The position numbers and the translations under genes were made by a program. A stretch of DNA of 64,000 bases from Edaphobacter acidisoli (GTDB lineage Bacteria; Acidobacteriota; Terriglobia; Terriglobales; Acidobacteriaceae). Under the pieces are notes generated by a model. That model did no database searches. It was not told where the DNA came from and saw only the letters and a list, made by a program, of their open reading frames with translations. Below, in pieces: positions 10,577-19,371 of this stretch (positions within the stretch are counted from its first letter, which is position 1; each line of letters starts with the position of its first letter). The DNA is taken from positions 682,001 through 746,000 of the forward strand of contig NZ_BMJB01000001.1 in assembly GCF_014642855.1 (NCBI RefSeq), read 5' to 3'.

Positions 10577-11536
10577 TTAGTCCAGGAATCTCTTGGCGAT
10601 GCCTTCGTAGGCGTCGATGCGGCGGTCGCGCAGGAAGGGCCAGTGCTGGCGGGTGATCTCGATGAGTTTGGGATCGAGGTCGGCGATGAGGATCTCTTCT
10701 TTATCGTGGCTGCCCTGGGCGAGGATGCGGCCGAAGGGGTCGGCGATGAAGCTGCCGCCCCAGAACTCGATGCCGGACTCGGGTGTGTGGTCGCCGGGGC
10801 CGTGGAGTTCGACCGTCGCGGGGTTGCCGTCGGCGGCTGTGGTGCGGAAGGTGACGTCGCCGTGCTCGTGGCCGACGCGGTTGACCGAGCAGACGAAGAC
10901 TCCGTTGGCGATGGCGTGGGCGCGCTGCGCGGTCTGCCAGGCTTCGTACTGGGCCGTGCCAAACTCGTCTTTCTCGGACGGGTGCCAGCCGATGGCGGTG
11001 GGGAAGAAGAGGATTTCGGCCCCGCGGAGGGCGGTGAGGCGGGCGCCTTCGGGGTACCACTGGTCCCAGCAGACGAGCGTGCCGATTTTTCCGGCCGAGG
11101 TCTGCGTGGCTTTGAAGCCGAGGTCTCCGGGCGTGAAGTAGAACTTCTCGTAGTAGAGCGGGTCGTCGGGGATGTGCATCTTGCGATAGACATCGGCGAT
11201 GGAGCCGTCGCGGTCGATGGTGACGGCGGTGTTGTGGTAGAGGCCGGGGGCGCGGCGCTCGAAGAGGCTGGCGACGAGGGTGATGCCGGCTTCGCGCGCG
11301 ACGCGGGTGAGGGTGTCGGTCGAGGGGCCGGGGATGGGCTCGGCGATGTCGAAGAGGGCGTGGTCCTCGCGCTGGCAGAAGTACTGGGCGCGGAAGAGTT
11401 CGGGCAGGCAGACGAGGGTGGCGCCCTGGGCTGCGGCCTCGTAGACGCGCTCGGCGGCTTTGTCGAGGTTCAAGTGGATGTCCGGCGCACAGGACATCTG
11501 GATAAGGGCGACGCGGGTGGGGCTGTTTTTGGGCAT
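10577..11536 (-). CDS. aguB: N-carbamoylputrescine amidase-like carbon-nitrogen hydrolase
   Basis: 319-aa nitrilase-superfamily enzyme. The catalytic triad is Glu46 (LPELF), Lys119 (YRKMHIPDD) and Cys156 (LVCWDQWYPEG). These contexts, and the closing segment around the C-terminal WPFLRDRRIDAY, match AguB enzymes, which convert N-carbamoylputrescine to putrescine, CO2 and ammonia in the agmatine route. The usual partner agmatine deiminase (aguA) is not in the window. Cytoplasmic, no signal peptide. The family call is strong; the exact substrate follows from resemblance only. Confidence 0.85.
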   Translation of the reverse strand: MPKNSPTRVALIQMSCAPDIHLNLDKAAERVYEAAAQGATLVCLPELFRAQYFCQREDHALFDIAEPIPGPSTDTLTRVAREAGITLVASLFERRAPGLYHNTAVTIDRDGSIADVYRKMHIPDDPLYYEKFYFTPGDLGFKATQTSAGKIGTLVCWDQWYPEGARLTALRGAEILFFPTAIGWHPSEKDEFGTAQYEAWQTAQRAHAIANGVFVCSVNRVGHEHGDVTFRTTAADGNPATVELHGPGDHTPESGIEFWGGSFIADPFGRILAQGSHDKEEILIADLDPKLIEITRQHWPFLRDRRIDAYEGIAKRFLD

Positions 11537-11778
11537 AGGAATCGCTATTCATTCTATAGGCTGCGTGATGGCGGTTTTGTTAGCGGCCTGGGTAAGCGCT
11601 GTAGGTATGGCGTTTTTTGCAAGGTTGCAGGGGGTTCCTGCTTTTTTCCAGTGGAAATATCTGATACGTTGGAATCAGCCAGAGAATCCATGATGCTTCT
11701 CGGGTCTGCGATCCCCCCAACATTTATCTCAGTCACCGCCTGAGCGCGGCCGCCGTTTGATGCGGAAGGAGTGTAATT

Positions 11779-13206
11779 TTGAGCGAACTTCGTGAGTTTC
11801 TGGAACTTTCCTACAGCGAGCTTGAGGACCTGAACCTTGAGGCCAAGGAACAGCGCAGGAAGCGCGTTCCTGCACATGTCATTCAGGAGCAGCGGCTGAA
11901 GTACCTGACCGACGAGAAGCGGATCAAGGCCGTGACGGTTCTGTTCAGCGACCTCGAAGGCCGCCTGCACATGCTCGACTATGACAAGAAGTTTCTGGTC
12001 AAGAGCTATGACAACCTGACCTTCGACGGCTCGTCCATCCGCGGCTTTACGGCGCAGCGCGAGAGCGACCTGCGGCTCGGCATCGACTGGAGCGCGTTCT
12101 ACTGGGCGCCCGCCGATGTGTTCGGCCCCGGCAAGGTGCTGGTGTTCGGTGAAGTCATCGACAAGCAGGGCGGCACGTATTCGGCGGACATCCGCGGCGT
12201 GCTGAAGAAGTTCTCGCAGGAGCTTCACGAGAAGCAGGGCTACACGCTGAACGCGGCCAACGAGATCGAAGGCTTCCTGTTCGAGGGAACCGATGCGGAG
12301 CGCCTGTTCCACGAGACGGGCAAGTTCGAGTACGTGAACAAGGGCGGCTACTATCACTCGCTGCCGGGCGACCCGCTGCGTGAGTTCATCGACATGACCG
12401 CTGAAGTGCAGCGTGCGATGGGCTTCGAGAACGAAAAGGACCACCCCGAGGTTGCGCCTTCGCAGTTCGAGATCAACTACAGCTACGGTGAGGTTGTTGC
12501 CGCGGCTGACCAGATCCAGCTCTACAAGCTGATCTGCCGTCAGGTGGCGAACCAGATGGGCATGACGGCGAGCTTCCTGCCGAAGCCCGTGGTTGGCGTC
12601 AACGGCAGCGGCATGCACACGAATGTCTCAATCACCAAGGGCGGCAAGAACCTCTTCTGGGACCCGAAGGGCGAGGAGAAGATCTCGAAGATGGCGTGGT
12701 CGTTCGTGGACCGCATTCTGACGCATGGCAACGATATCTGCCTGCTGCTGAATGCCAGCGTGAATGCGTACCGCCGTCTGGACCCGCACTTCGAGGCGCC
12801 GAACCAGATCAAGGCTTCGGCTGTCGATCGCGGCTCGATGATCCGCATTCCTATCGGCAACGAGAAGTCGTCGCGTGTTGAGGTCCGTTCGGTTGGTCCG
12901 GATGCGAACCCGTACATGGTGCTGTACTCGATCTTCAAGAGCGGCCTCGACGGCGAGACGGCGAAGATCAAGAACCTGCGCCAGGCGGAGCGCTATCTGC
13001 CGGACAACGTCTACACGGCTCTTGAGAACTTCCGTGAGTCTGCCTGGACGACAAAGCTGCTGGGCGCTGACGTGAAGGGACGCTATGCGGACCTGAAGCA
13101 GGCTTCGGCAGATCGCTGCCCGCGGTTGCTCGGTACGGTCGTCAAGACCCCGGAGATCCAGTTCCATCACGATGTTTACAACCAGTTGCTCTGGAACCTG
13201 TTCTAA
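11779..13206 (+). CDS. glnA: Glutamine synthetase family protein lacking an obvious adenylylation loop
   Basis: 475 aa from TTG 11779, supported by AAGGAG 7 nt upstream; no ATG is better placed. The beta-grasp domain carries FDGSSIRGF, and the catalytic barrel carries NGSGMHTNVS, the SAVDRGSMIRIP substrate/ATP segment and a VEVRSVGPDANPY arginine loop. It should make glutamine from glutamate, ammonia and ATP. After the GPDANPY segment the sequence runs straight into a helical tail, and I do not see the NLYDLPPEE-type Tyr loop adenylylated in proteobacterial GSI-beta. That suggests regulation by other means, or a specialised paralogue. Monocistronic, with its own terminator. Confidence 0.85.
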   Translation: MSELREFLELSYSELEDLNLEAKEQRRKRVPAHVIQEQRLKYLTDEKRIKAVTVLFSDLEGRLHMLDYDKKFLVKSYDNLTFDGSSIRGFTAQRESDLRLGIDWSAFYWAPADVFGPGKVLVFGEVIDKQGGTYSADIRGVLKKFSQELHEKQGYTLNAANEIEGFLFEGTDAERLFHETGKFEYVNKGGYYHSLPGDPLREFIDMTAEVQRAMGFENEKDHPEVAPSQFEINYSYGEVVAAADQIQLYKLICRQVANQMGMTASFLPKPVVGVNGSGMHTNVSITKGGKNLFWDPKGEEKISKMAWSFVDRILTHGNDICLLLNASVNAYRRLDPHFEAPNQIKASAVDRGSMIRIPIGNEKSSRVEVRSVGPDANPYMVLYSIFKSGLDGETAKIKNLRQAERYLPDNVYTALENFRESAWTTKLLGADVKGRYADLKQASADRCPRLLGTVVKTPEIQFHHDVYNQLLWNLF

Positions 13207-13226
13207 CGCGACTGCACAAAAGGCTT

Positions 13227-13257
13227 GGCCCTCTCGCTTTGGCGGGAGGGCCTTTTG
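13227..13257 (+). terminator. Rho-independent terminator after glutamine synthetase
   Basis: Stem GGCCCTCTCGC / GCGGGAGGGCC (one G-T wobble) with a short TTTG-type loop, followed by TTTTGCTTT. It starts 21 nt after the stop codon. Confidence 0.85.
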
Positions 13258-13294
13258 CTTTGTGGTGAGAAAGTCTGAGCAGTCGAATAGCGGG

Positions 13295-14437
13295 TTAGCG
13301 CGCGGTGTTGGTGAGTTGGCTGGCGTAGGCGTCGAGTGAGAGCGAGCGCAGCAGGTTGCGGCGCATTCCGCTCTGGACCTGGTCGAGGCCGCGTGAGGCC
13401 TGCTCGATCCATTGGAAGCTGAGTGTCTGGCTGAGCTGCTCGAGTTCGGTGCGCAGGTCGATGTTGCGCACCAGCTCCGGCGTGCCTGCCTGCAACAGCA
13501 ACAGGTCTTCGAGCAGGAGCGAGAGCGCGCGCAGCAGGGCCGAGGTCTTCTGCTGGCCTTCGGCTCCGGCGCGGTAGGTCTCGGTCATCTTGAAGAGCGC
13601 GGTGTGGTCGGGTTCGGCGGCAGCGTTGCGGAGGAGCAGCAGGGCATCGTTGCGCGAGGCCATGTACTCGTCGAGGTTGAAGCTGAGCGCTTTGCCTGCT
13701 GCGCCTTGCGCGAGGCGCGCGATGAGTGTGCGCTGCTTCGGTGTGATCTCCGGTCGGCGGTCGGCGAGCAGCATCTCGATCTCTTCGACCGGCAGCGCGC
13801 CGAGCCGGACCATCGCGCAGCGTGACCGGATGGTGGGCAGAAGCTCGCCGGGGTTTTCCGCGAGGATGAAGATGTGGACCGTTGCGGGCGGCTCTTCGAG
13901 CACCTTGAGCAGCGAGTTCGCCGCTTCTTTCATGAAACTGGCTGCCGTGATGATGAAGACTTTTTTCGGTGCTTCGCTGGGCAGGTAGTTGGCGCTGTGG
14001 ATGAGCGAGCGCACCTGGCCGAGCTTGATGAGAAGCTGCGGCGGGTCGGGCGGGATGATGAGCACGTCCGGGTGCGGCTGGATGAGGACGCGTGTGTCTT
14101 TTTTGTCGGTCTCACGCAGCTCTTCGCGCGCGGCGACGGCTTTGTCTACCTCTTCGTCGAGGTTCGCTGCCGTGAGGATGCGGGTGCAGTTGTGGCAGAC
14201 GCCACAGAAGCTGGCCAGCGAGACGCCGTTCGACCAGAGATCGCGCGGCTGACGCTCGCACTCGATGGCCAGGGTGAGCATCAGGGCGAGCGTGTATTTG
14301 CCCGCGCCCGGCGCGCCCGCGAGAATGATGGAGTGCGGCAGACGTCCGGCGGCGATGGCCGTGCGGAGGTGCTCGACCGCGACGGTGTTGCCGAGGAAGT
14401 CGTTGAAGGTGGCGGGGAATGTTGCGGCTTCTGCCAT
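13295..14437 (-). CDS. holB: DNA polymerase III delta' subunit (HolB-like clamp-loader ATPase)
   Basis: 380 aa from ATG 14437 (MAEAATFPATFNDFLGN); the frame continues to a TTG at 14497 without a better ribosome site. An AAA+ module carries the P-loop GAPGAGKYT, a Zn-binding CGVCHNC segment, and the clamp-loader SRC motif (TIRSRCAMV). A leucine-rich C-terminal collar helix bundle follows. It would belong to the clamp loader that places the beta ring on DNA. tmk lies nearby on the same strand, a common pairing with holB, here separated by an S4 gene and a reductase. Confidence 0.85.
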   Translation of the reverse strand: MAEAATFPATFNDFLGNTVAVEHLRTAIAAGRLPHSIILAGAPGAGKYTLALMLTLAIECERQPRDLWSNGVSLASFCGVCHNCTRILTAANLDEEVDKAVAAREELRETDKKDTRVLIQPHPDVLIIPPDPPQLLIKLGQVRSLIHSANYLPSEAPKKVFIITAASFMKEAANSLLKVLEEPPATVHIFILAENPGELLPTIRSRCAMVRLGALPVEEIEMLLADRRPEITPKQRTLIARLAQGAAGKALSFNLDEYMASRNDALLLLRNAAAEPDHTALFKMTETYRAGAEGQQKTSALLRALSLLLEDLLLLQAGTPELVRNIDLRTELEQLSQTLSFQWIEQASRGLDQVQSGMRRNLLRSLSLDAYASQLTNTAR

Positions 14438-14576
14438 CTGGTTGAAGGATAAATGATTTGCCGCAGTGGATTCCTTGGGCGAAAGGCTTAACACCAATTT
14501 GCGCAGATTTCACCGAGCTGGAACCGATCTAAAAAGGAGTGCGGAGACGCTGCGCGCGGGTCGATAAAATAGGGCG

Positions 14577-14960
14577 ATGGAAACGGTGCGGATGGACAAG
14601 TGGCTGTGGGCGGCTCGGTTCTTCAAGACGCGGGCATTGGCTGCGAAGGCTTGCGAGCTGGGGCGCGTGCAGGCGGGCACGGTGGTGGCCAAGGCTTCGC
14701 GCGATGTGAAGGTGGGCGACATGCTGCGCGTGAAAAACGAGAGCGGCGAGTTTGTCGTCGAGGTGCTTGGGGTGAGCGAAGTGCGTGGGCCTGCGGCGGT
14801 GGCGCAGACGATGTATCGGGAGACGGATGCGAGCAGGGAGCAACGAAGAACGCTTGCCGAGGCTCGAAAGTCGATGCCGATATACGAATCGACGTGGGAG
14901 GGCGGACGCCCGACGAAGCGCGACCGGAGAACGTTGAATCGTGTCCGCGGACGTGGGTAG
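14577..14960 (+). CDS. S4-domain RNA-binding protein (Hsp15/HslR-like)
   Basis: 127 aa. The N-terminal S4 fold is clear (MDKWLWAARFFKTRALAAKA, then a GRVQAG turn and KVGDMLRVK), and the tail is Arg/Lys-rich (TKRDRRTLNRVRGRG). In E. coli, Hsp15 of this type binds 50S subunits carrying stalled nascent chains. The gene is divergent from holB and convergent with the aldo/keto reductase. The family is confident; the ribosome-rescue role is inferred from resemblance. Confidence 0.85.
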   Translation: METVRMDKWLWAARFFKTRALAAKACELGRVQAGTVVAKASRDVKVGDMLRVKNESGEFVVEVLGVSEVRGPAAVAQTMYRETDASREQRRTLAEARKSMPIYESTWEGGRPTKRDRRTLNRVRGRG

Positions 14961-14971
14961 GCGTTGTTGAT

Positions 14972-15844
14972 CTATGCAGCGGCGATGCGGTGGGTGAGGT
15001 CGTCCTGCTCTTCGCGTGATTCGGCTCCAATAGTGAAAGCGTCGAGGACGCCGCTGTTGAGCGCGTATTGAATTGCTTCGGACTGGCGACGGCGCAGGTC
15101 GCCCTGGCCGAGAATCTTCATCCCGATGATGCCTTTGCCGGAAGCGCGCATCTGCTTGATGACGCCGATGACGGTCGCGGGGTCTGCGTCCATGTGCGAG
15201 CCGATGGGGTTCAGGCGGACGAGATCGACTTCGACCCACGGCGACGCGGCGGCTGCGCGCAGCGCTTCGATGGAGTGGCAGGAGCAGCCATGTGCGCGGA
15301 TGATGCCTTTCTCTTTCGCCTCGGAGAGCACGTCCATGATGCCGCGGTAGCGCGTGGTCCAGTCGTCTTCGGTGACGCAGTGGATGAGCAGGATGTCGAT
15401 GTAGTCGACACCGAGCTCACGGCGGAAGCGATCGAGGTCGGCGCGCATGGCGGCCGGGTCGCGGTGGTCGGATTTGGTGAGGATGGTGACTTTGTCGCGC
15501 GGTAGCCGTTTGACCGCGGCAGCGACATAGGGATGGCTGCCGTAGGAGTCGGCGGTGTCGAAGAAGCGCAGTCCGTTATCGTGGTAGCCATCGAGCAGCA
15601 GGCGTGTGAACGGGTCCATGCCAAGGCGTGTCTGGTTGGAGTGGCCACCGCCGCCGATGGTGCCGGTACCCATCGCAAGCCGGCTGGTGCGAATGCCGGT
15701 TTTGCCCAGCGTAACGGTATCGTGTGCGGTGTATTTGCGCGTAGGCGCGTCGAAGGCGAGTACGGCGGCAAGCGATGTTTTGCGTCCTAGCCACGCCGCG
15801 CTGATGCCGGTAGCGGTCTTGCGAAGGAAGTCTCTCCTGAGCAT
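14972..15844 (-). CDS. Tat-exported aldo/keto reductase family protein
   Basis: 290 aa from ATG 15844, with GAGGTG upstream. The N-terminus RRDFLRKTATGISAAWLG is a twin-arginine signal, so the enzyme is predicted to fold in the cytoplasm and be exported. AKR features: TLGKTGIRTSRLAMGT, the catalytic FDTADSYG (Asp/Tyr), an LTKSDH Lys and an IHC His. It would reduce aldehydes or ketones with NADPH, though exported AKRs often have unclear cofactors. The C-terminus is short compared with typical 320-350-aa AKRs. It sits between holB and tmk without obvious relation to them. Confidence 0.85.
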   Translation of the reverse strand: MLRRDFLRKTATGISAAWLGRKTSLAAVLAFDAPTRKYTAHDTVTLGKTGIRTSRLAMGTGTIGGGGHSNQTRLGMDPFTRLLLDGYHDNGLRFFDTADSYGSHPYVAAAVKRLPRDKVTILTKSDHRDPAAMRADLDRFRRELGVDYIDILLIHCVTEDDWTTRYRGIMDVLSEAKEKGIIRAHGCSCHSIEALRAAAASPWVEVDLVRLNPIGSHMDADPATVIGVIKQMRASGKGIIGMKILGQGDLRRRQSEAIQYALNSGVLDAFTIGAESREEQDDLTHRIAAA

Positions 15845-15919
15845 GGCGCACCTCGATTATTGAAGAGAGGATACGCCTGATTCATTGCAAAGGCCAACCT
15901 GAGCAGCCGATTGAATATT

Positions 15920-16591
15920 TCAACCGACGGGCAGTGCGAGGCGGGTGGCGACGACTTCACGGATAAGCGTCTGAATCTGCTCAATCGATGCATCGTCGCG
16001 GATAGGGAAGACGCGGTGAGGTTCGCGCGCGGCGATCTCTTCGTACTTGGCATGGATGCGGCGGTAGAAGTCGTCGGACTCGCTCTCGAAGCGGTTTTCG
16101 TCGGAGCCTTTGGTGCTGTGTCGCTGATTGCGTCGTCGTGCGCGTTTGAGCGAGGCTTCGAGCGAGGGTAGCAGCAGGATGGTCAGGTCAGGCTGAAGAT
16201 TGTCACAGGCTGCGGCATGCATCTCCAGAATGCGCTGGCTGCCGAGTCCGCGCCCTGCGCCCTGGTATGCCTCTGACGAGTCGGTGAAGCGGTCGCAGAG
16301 CACAATGCTGCCGGCGGCGAGCGCGGGCAGGATGACCTCGTGGATGGCCTGCGCGCGGTCGGCGAACATGAGCGCCATCTCGGTGAGCGGAGCGATCGGG
16401 CCGAGCGTCGACTCGGAGCGGGAGTCGAGCAGGATCGACCGGATACGGTCGCCGAGCGGTGTGCTGCCCGGCTGGCGGAGCGTGACGACGGTATTGCCTT
16501 CGGCTTCAAGAGATGCGGCCAGACGGCGTAGCTGAGTTGTCTTGCCGGAGCCGTCAAGGCCTTCAAAGGTAATGAAAAATCCGCGCGCCAT
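15920..16591 (-). CDS. tmk: Thymidylate kinase
   Basis: 223 aa. Starts MARGFFITFEGLDGSGKTTQ with the P-loop GLDGSGKTT, then a DR motif (LCDRFTDSS) followed by EAYQGAGRGLG, the dTMP/lid region. It converts dTMP to dTDP in DNA precursor synthesis. A basic insert (RARRRNQRHSTKG) lies in the LID area around residue 150. Nearby holB is the usual genomic companion. Confidence 0.95.
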   Translation of the reverse strand: MARGFFITFEGLDGSGKTTQLRRLAASLEAEGNTVVTLRQPGSTPLGDRIRSILLDSRSESTLGPIAPLTEMALMFADRAQAIHEVILPALAAGSIVLCDRFTDSSEAYQGAGRGLGSQRILEMHAAACDNLQPDLTILLLPSLEASLKRARRRNQRHSTKGSDENRFESESDDFYRRIHAKYEEIAAREPHRVFPIRDDASIEQIQTLIREVVATRLALPVG

Positions 16592-16714
16592 AAAGACAGC
16601 TTACCTCAGCGTGATGAACGGCATCTTAAGCAGGAGTATCGTTCGAGTGCCGCTGGTTTTGTCGCAGCGGTGTCGAACGGGGTCTTTTGCGATGGAACGA
16701 AAGGAAGGTAGATC

Positions 16715-16861
16715 ATGATCTTCATCTGCATGCTTGCATGTGCCATTGCTATTCCTACCTTCATGCTTGTGTCGGGAGACAATCGGAGACGCAAGCGCCA
16801 GAACCCGCACCCGTTTGTGGGGGAGGGGCCAAGGAAAGACAGGGCCTCGGACATCGATTGA
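16715..16861 (+). CDS. Small 48-aa putative single-pass membrane protein
   Basis: A short frame with a good ribosome site: GGAAGG 6 nt before ATG 16715. The product begins MIFICMLACAIAIPTFMLV, one hydrophobic helix, then turns very basic (DNRRRKRQNPHPF) and ends acidic. This looks like a small inner-membrane protein with a positive cytoplasmic tail. It lies alone between tmk and a lipoprotein gene on the other strand. I recognise no family. The evidence is the ribosome site plus membrane topology, so it remains a candidate. Confidence 0.45.
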   Translation: MIFICMLACAIAIPTFMLVSGDNRRRKRQNPHPFVGEGPRKDRASDID

Positions 16862-16874
16862 GCGGAGCAGACGA

Positions 16875-17228
16875 TCAGGGCTGTTTCGCCGGGATTGGAA
16901 CCCAACGGACGCCGTCAGGCTGAATGATCGCCTCGAGCGGCCCCTCGTCGCCTTCTTTTAGAAATGGGCCTGTAGATTTTTTGTCGTGAAAATTCGCCGT
17001 CGTGTAGGTGATGCTGACGTTGCCGGAGCCGATGATCTTGAAGCGATAGTGGAAGTCTGCTCCAGGTGCAAGGCTCTGTGTGCCGAAGCTGGCGCTGGGG
17101 TAGTCCATCTCGAGCAGGTCAATGGGCTGGCTGGTGTGGTTGCTGATGGTGGCGGCAACATAAGGCGATTTGCAGCCGGCGAGCGGCAGAAGCAGAGCGA
17201 TAAGAACTGCGACGCGTAGAGGGCCCAT
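16875..17228 (-). CDS. Small putative lipoprotein
   Basis: 117 aa. A lipoprotein signal with lipobox LPLAGC predicts acylation at Cys19. The mature part is beta-rich (VAATISNHTSQPIDLLEMDY, then GNVSITYTTANF) and resembles a small immunoglobulin-like or DUF-type envelope domain I cannot name. It is predicted to be anchored in the envelope facing the periplasm. Convergent with the tiny ORF at 16715-16861. Function unknown. Confidence 0.65.
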   Translation of the reverse strand: MGPLRVAVLIALLLPLAGCKSPYVAATISNHTSQPIDLLEMDYPSASFGTQSLAPGADFHYRFKIIGSGNVSITYTTANFHDKKSTGPFLKEGDEGPLEAIIQPDGVRWVPIPAKQP

Positions 17229-17374
17229 ACGAAGTTAAGACTATCAGTTACCGCTCTGCTCAAGCCGTTGCGCCCATCAGGGAAGAATGAGGGCGAAGCT
17301 TTGGGAGAACTTTGCTGCTGCGCAACGTCTGCAATAAGTATGTTCGGTGCGTTGTGGGTGCGGCTTACGAACCA

Positions 17375-17404
17375 TTGCGTAATGTTACTTTTCGTTGCTA
17401 ATAT
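17375..17404 (+). promoter_or_regulatory. Possible sigma70-type promoter for the hexosaminidase-sulfatase pair
   Basis: -35-like TTGCGT (17375-17380), an 18-nt spacer, and -10-like TAATAT (17399-17404) in an AT-rich stretch about 120 nt before the GTG start at 17527. The remaining intergenic sequence (17229-17526) shows nothing else I can support. Confidence 0.35.
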
Positions 17405-17526
17405 TCTCGGTGAAATTCTATAACTGCTCTGGTTCATCGCAAGCTGTGCCTAAGTTTTTCCTGGCATCCGGTTCACCGGATTCACTCGGAAAAACCAGAG
17501 GCCCACACCTGGAAGAGGAGACAAGC

Positions 17527-19371
17527 GTGAAGCGTTATTTTGTCTGGACGGCGGTTCTTTCCGCTGCATTGGTTCCATCTGTCTTTGGACAGGCCGCACC
17601 CACCTCAGGGATTTCTCCGCAGCAACTCGGCATCGTTCCCGAACCGCTTTCGGTCAACGCATCGGGCGCGACCTACACGCTGCCAACGAATGTGAAGATT
17701 GCTGTTTCAGGAGAAGACTCGCGGAACGCCGCTGATTTTCTTGAAGATTTTCTCAAGCAGCGCGGAGTTGCGACGCACATCGTCAGGAAGGCGGACGATG
17801 CGGCGATTCAGCTCTCGACCGGAGCGAACGACACGTCGATCGGGCCTGAGGGGTATCACCTCACCGTGACTGGCTCGGGCATTACGATTACGGCCAATGC
17901 AGGCGCGGGACTCTTCTATGGAGTTCAGACGCTGGAGCAGATGTTTCCGGCTGCGACCGGCAGTGCGAACGCCATCCAGCAGGCGCAGATTACCGATAAG
18001 CCGCAGTATGGCTATCGCGCGCTGATGCTCGATACTTCGCGGCACTACTTTCCGGTGTCGTTCATCAAGCAGCTCATCGACGTGGAGGCTGCGTACAAGC
18101 TGAATACGTTTCACTGGCACCTGGTGGACGGCCAGGGATGGCGCATTCAGATCAAGAAGTATCCGAAGCTGACCGAGGTGGGCTCGTGCGGAGATGAGGA
18201 GCATCCGCTCGGTACAGGGTCGTGCCAGTTCTACACGCAGAAAGAGATCCGTGATGTCGTCGAGTATGCGAAGAAGCGCTACGTGCAGATCGTTCCGGAG
18301 ATCGAAATTCCCGGCCACTCTTCTGCGGCGCTGGTGGCGTATCCGGAGCTGGCCTGCAAGCCTATCTCCGGCGGCGTCTACTGCCCGACCGAGCAGACCT
18401 TCACGTTCCTCGAAAACGTGCTCGATGAGGTGATCAAGCTCTTCCCGAGTCAGTACATTCACACTGGCGGCGATGAGGTTTCACCGCGTGCGTGGAATGC
18501 GTCGCAGGTCGCACAGGATGTGATGCACAAGAACAATCTCGCCGATGCGCATGCGCTGCAGGGATGGATTGACCGGCGCATCGAGGACTACCTGAAGCAG
18601 CATGGCCGCACGATGATTGCATGGGACGAGGCGCTTGCCGGTGGTGTTTCGCAGAACGCTATCATCATGTCGTGGCGCGGGACCTTCGGCGGCGTTGCTG
18701 CCGTCGTGCATGGCAATAACGTGATTATGGCTCCCGAAGGCTATACCTACTTCAATATGAATCAGGCGCAGGACCCGTATGAGCCAAATTCGTATGGCGG
18801 GCTCATTCCGCTCCAGAAGGCCTATGACTACGATCCCGGCATCGAGCAACTGGTTCCCGATCAGAAGGGAAGCGTGTTGGGCACGGAGGCTTGCCTGTGG
18901 GCGGAGAAGGTTCCGACGCCCGAGCTTGCCTGGTGGCGGCTGTTCCCGCGCACGCTCGCCCTGTCGGAGATCGCGTGGACTGCGCCCGAGCAGAAGGATT
19001 GGAAAGGCTTCGAGCAGCGCACGCGCAATCAGTATCCCAGGCTTGAGGCGCGAAACATCTCCTTCTTCATTCCCGGCCCGCTTGAGCTGAAGGACACGAT
19101 TACGAACGATGCCGAAGTGCCGGTTACGTTGACGAGTCCGCTTGCTGACTCAACGATGTACTACACGCTCGATGGCAGCTATCCAACAACGTCGTCGAAG
19201 CAATACGCCGGGCCGTTTTCGATTGCCTTGAACCCGGGCCAGGAAGTACGCTTGCGTGTCGTCACTATCTTGAAGGATGGACGCGTGAGCGCACCGGCGG
19301 AGGCTCGCTACATGCGGCAACTGACGGCGGAATTCAATTGGAGCGGGCATGGGGACGGGAATGGGCATTGA
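17527..19371 (+). CDS. Secreted GH20 beta-N-acetylhexosaminidase with chitobiase-type C-terminal domain
   Basis: 614 aa from GTG 17527, supported by GAGGAG 7 nt upstream and by the signal peptide that follows (MKRYFVWTAVLSAALVPSVF, GQA). A GH20b N-terminal domain precedes the (beta/alpha)8 catalytic domain with FHWHLVDGQGWRIQIKKYP and the Asp316-Glu317 catalytic pair in HTGGDEVS. The last 90 residues are a beta sandwich (TMYYTLDGSYPT) of the chitobiase C-terminal type. It releases terminal GlcNAc or GalNAc from chitin or glycan ends by substrate-assisted catalysis. Its 3' end overlaps the sulfatase start by 23 nt, so the two are one transcription unit. Confidence 0.9.
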   Translation: MKRYFVWTAVLSAALVPSVFGQAAPTSGISPQQLGIVPEPLSVNASGATYTLPTNVKIAVSGEDSRNAADFLEDFLKQRGVATHIVRKADDAAIQLSTGANDTSIGPEGYHLTVTGSGITITANAGAGLFYGVQTLEQMFPAATGSANAIQQAQITDKPQYGYRALMLDTSRHYFPVSFIKQLIDVEAAYKLNTFHWHLVDGQGWRIQIKKYPKLTEVGSCGDEEHPLGTGSCQFYTQKEIRDVVEYAKKRYVQIVPEIEIPGHSSAALVAYPELACKPISGGVYCPTEQTFTFLENVLDEVIKLFPSQYIHTGGDEVSPRAWNASQVAQDVMHKNNLADAHALQGWIDRRIEDYLKQHGRTMIAWDEALAGGVSQNAIIMSWRGTFGGVAAVVHGNNVIMAPEGYTYFNMNQAQDPYEPNSYGGLIPLQKAYDYDPGIEQLVPDQKGSVLGTEACLWAEKVPTPELAWWRLFPRTLALSEIAWTAPEQKDWKGFEQRTRNQYPRLEARNISFFIPGPLELKDTITNDAEVPVTLTSPLADSTMYYTLDGSYPTTSSKQYAGPFSIALNPGQEVRLRVVTILKDGRVSAPAEARYMRQLTAEFNWSGHGDGNGH

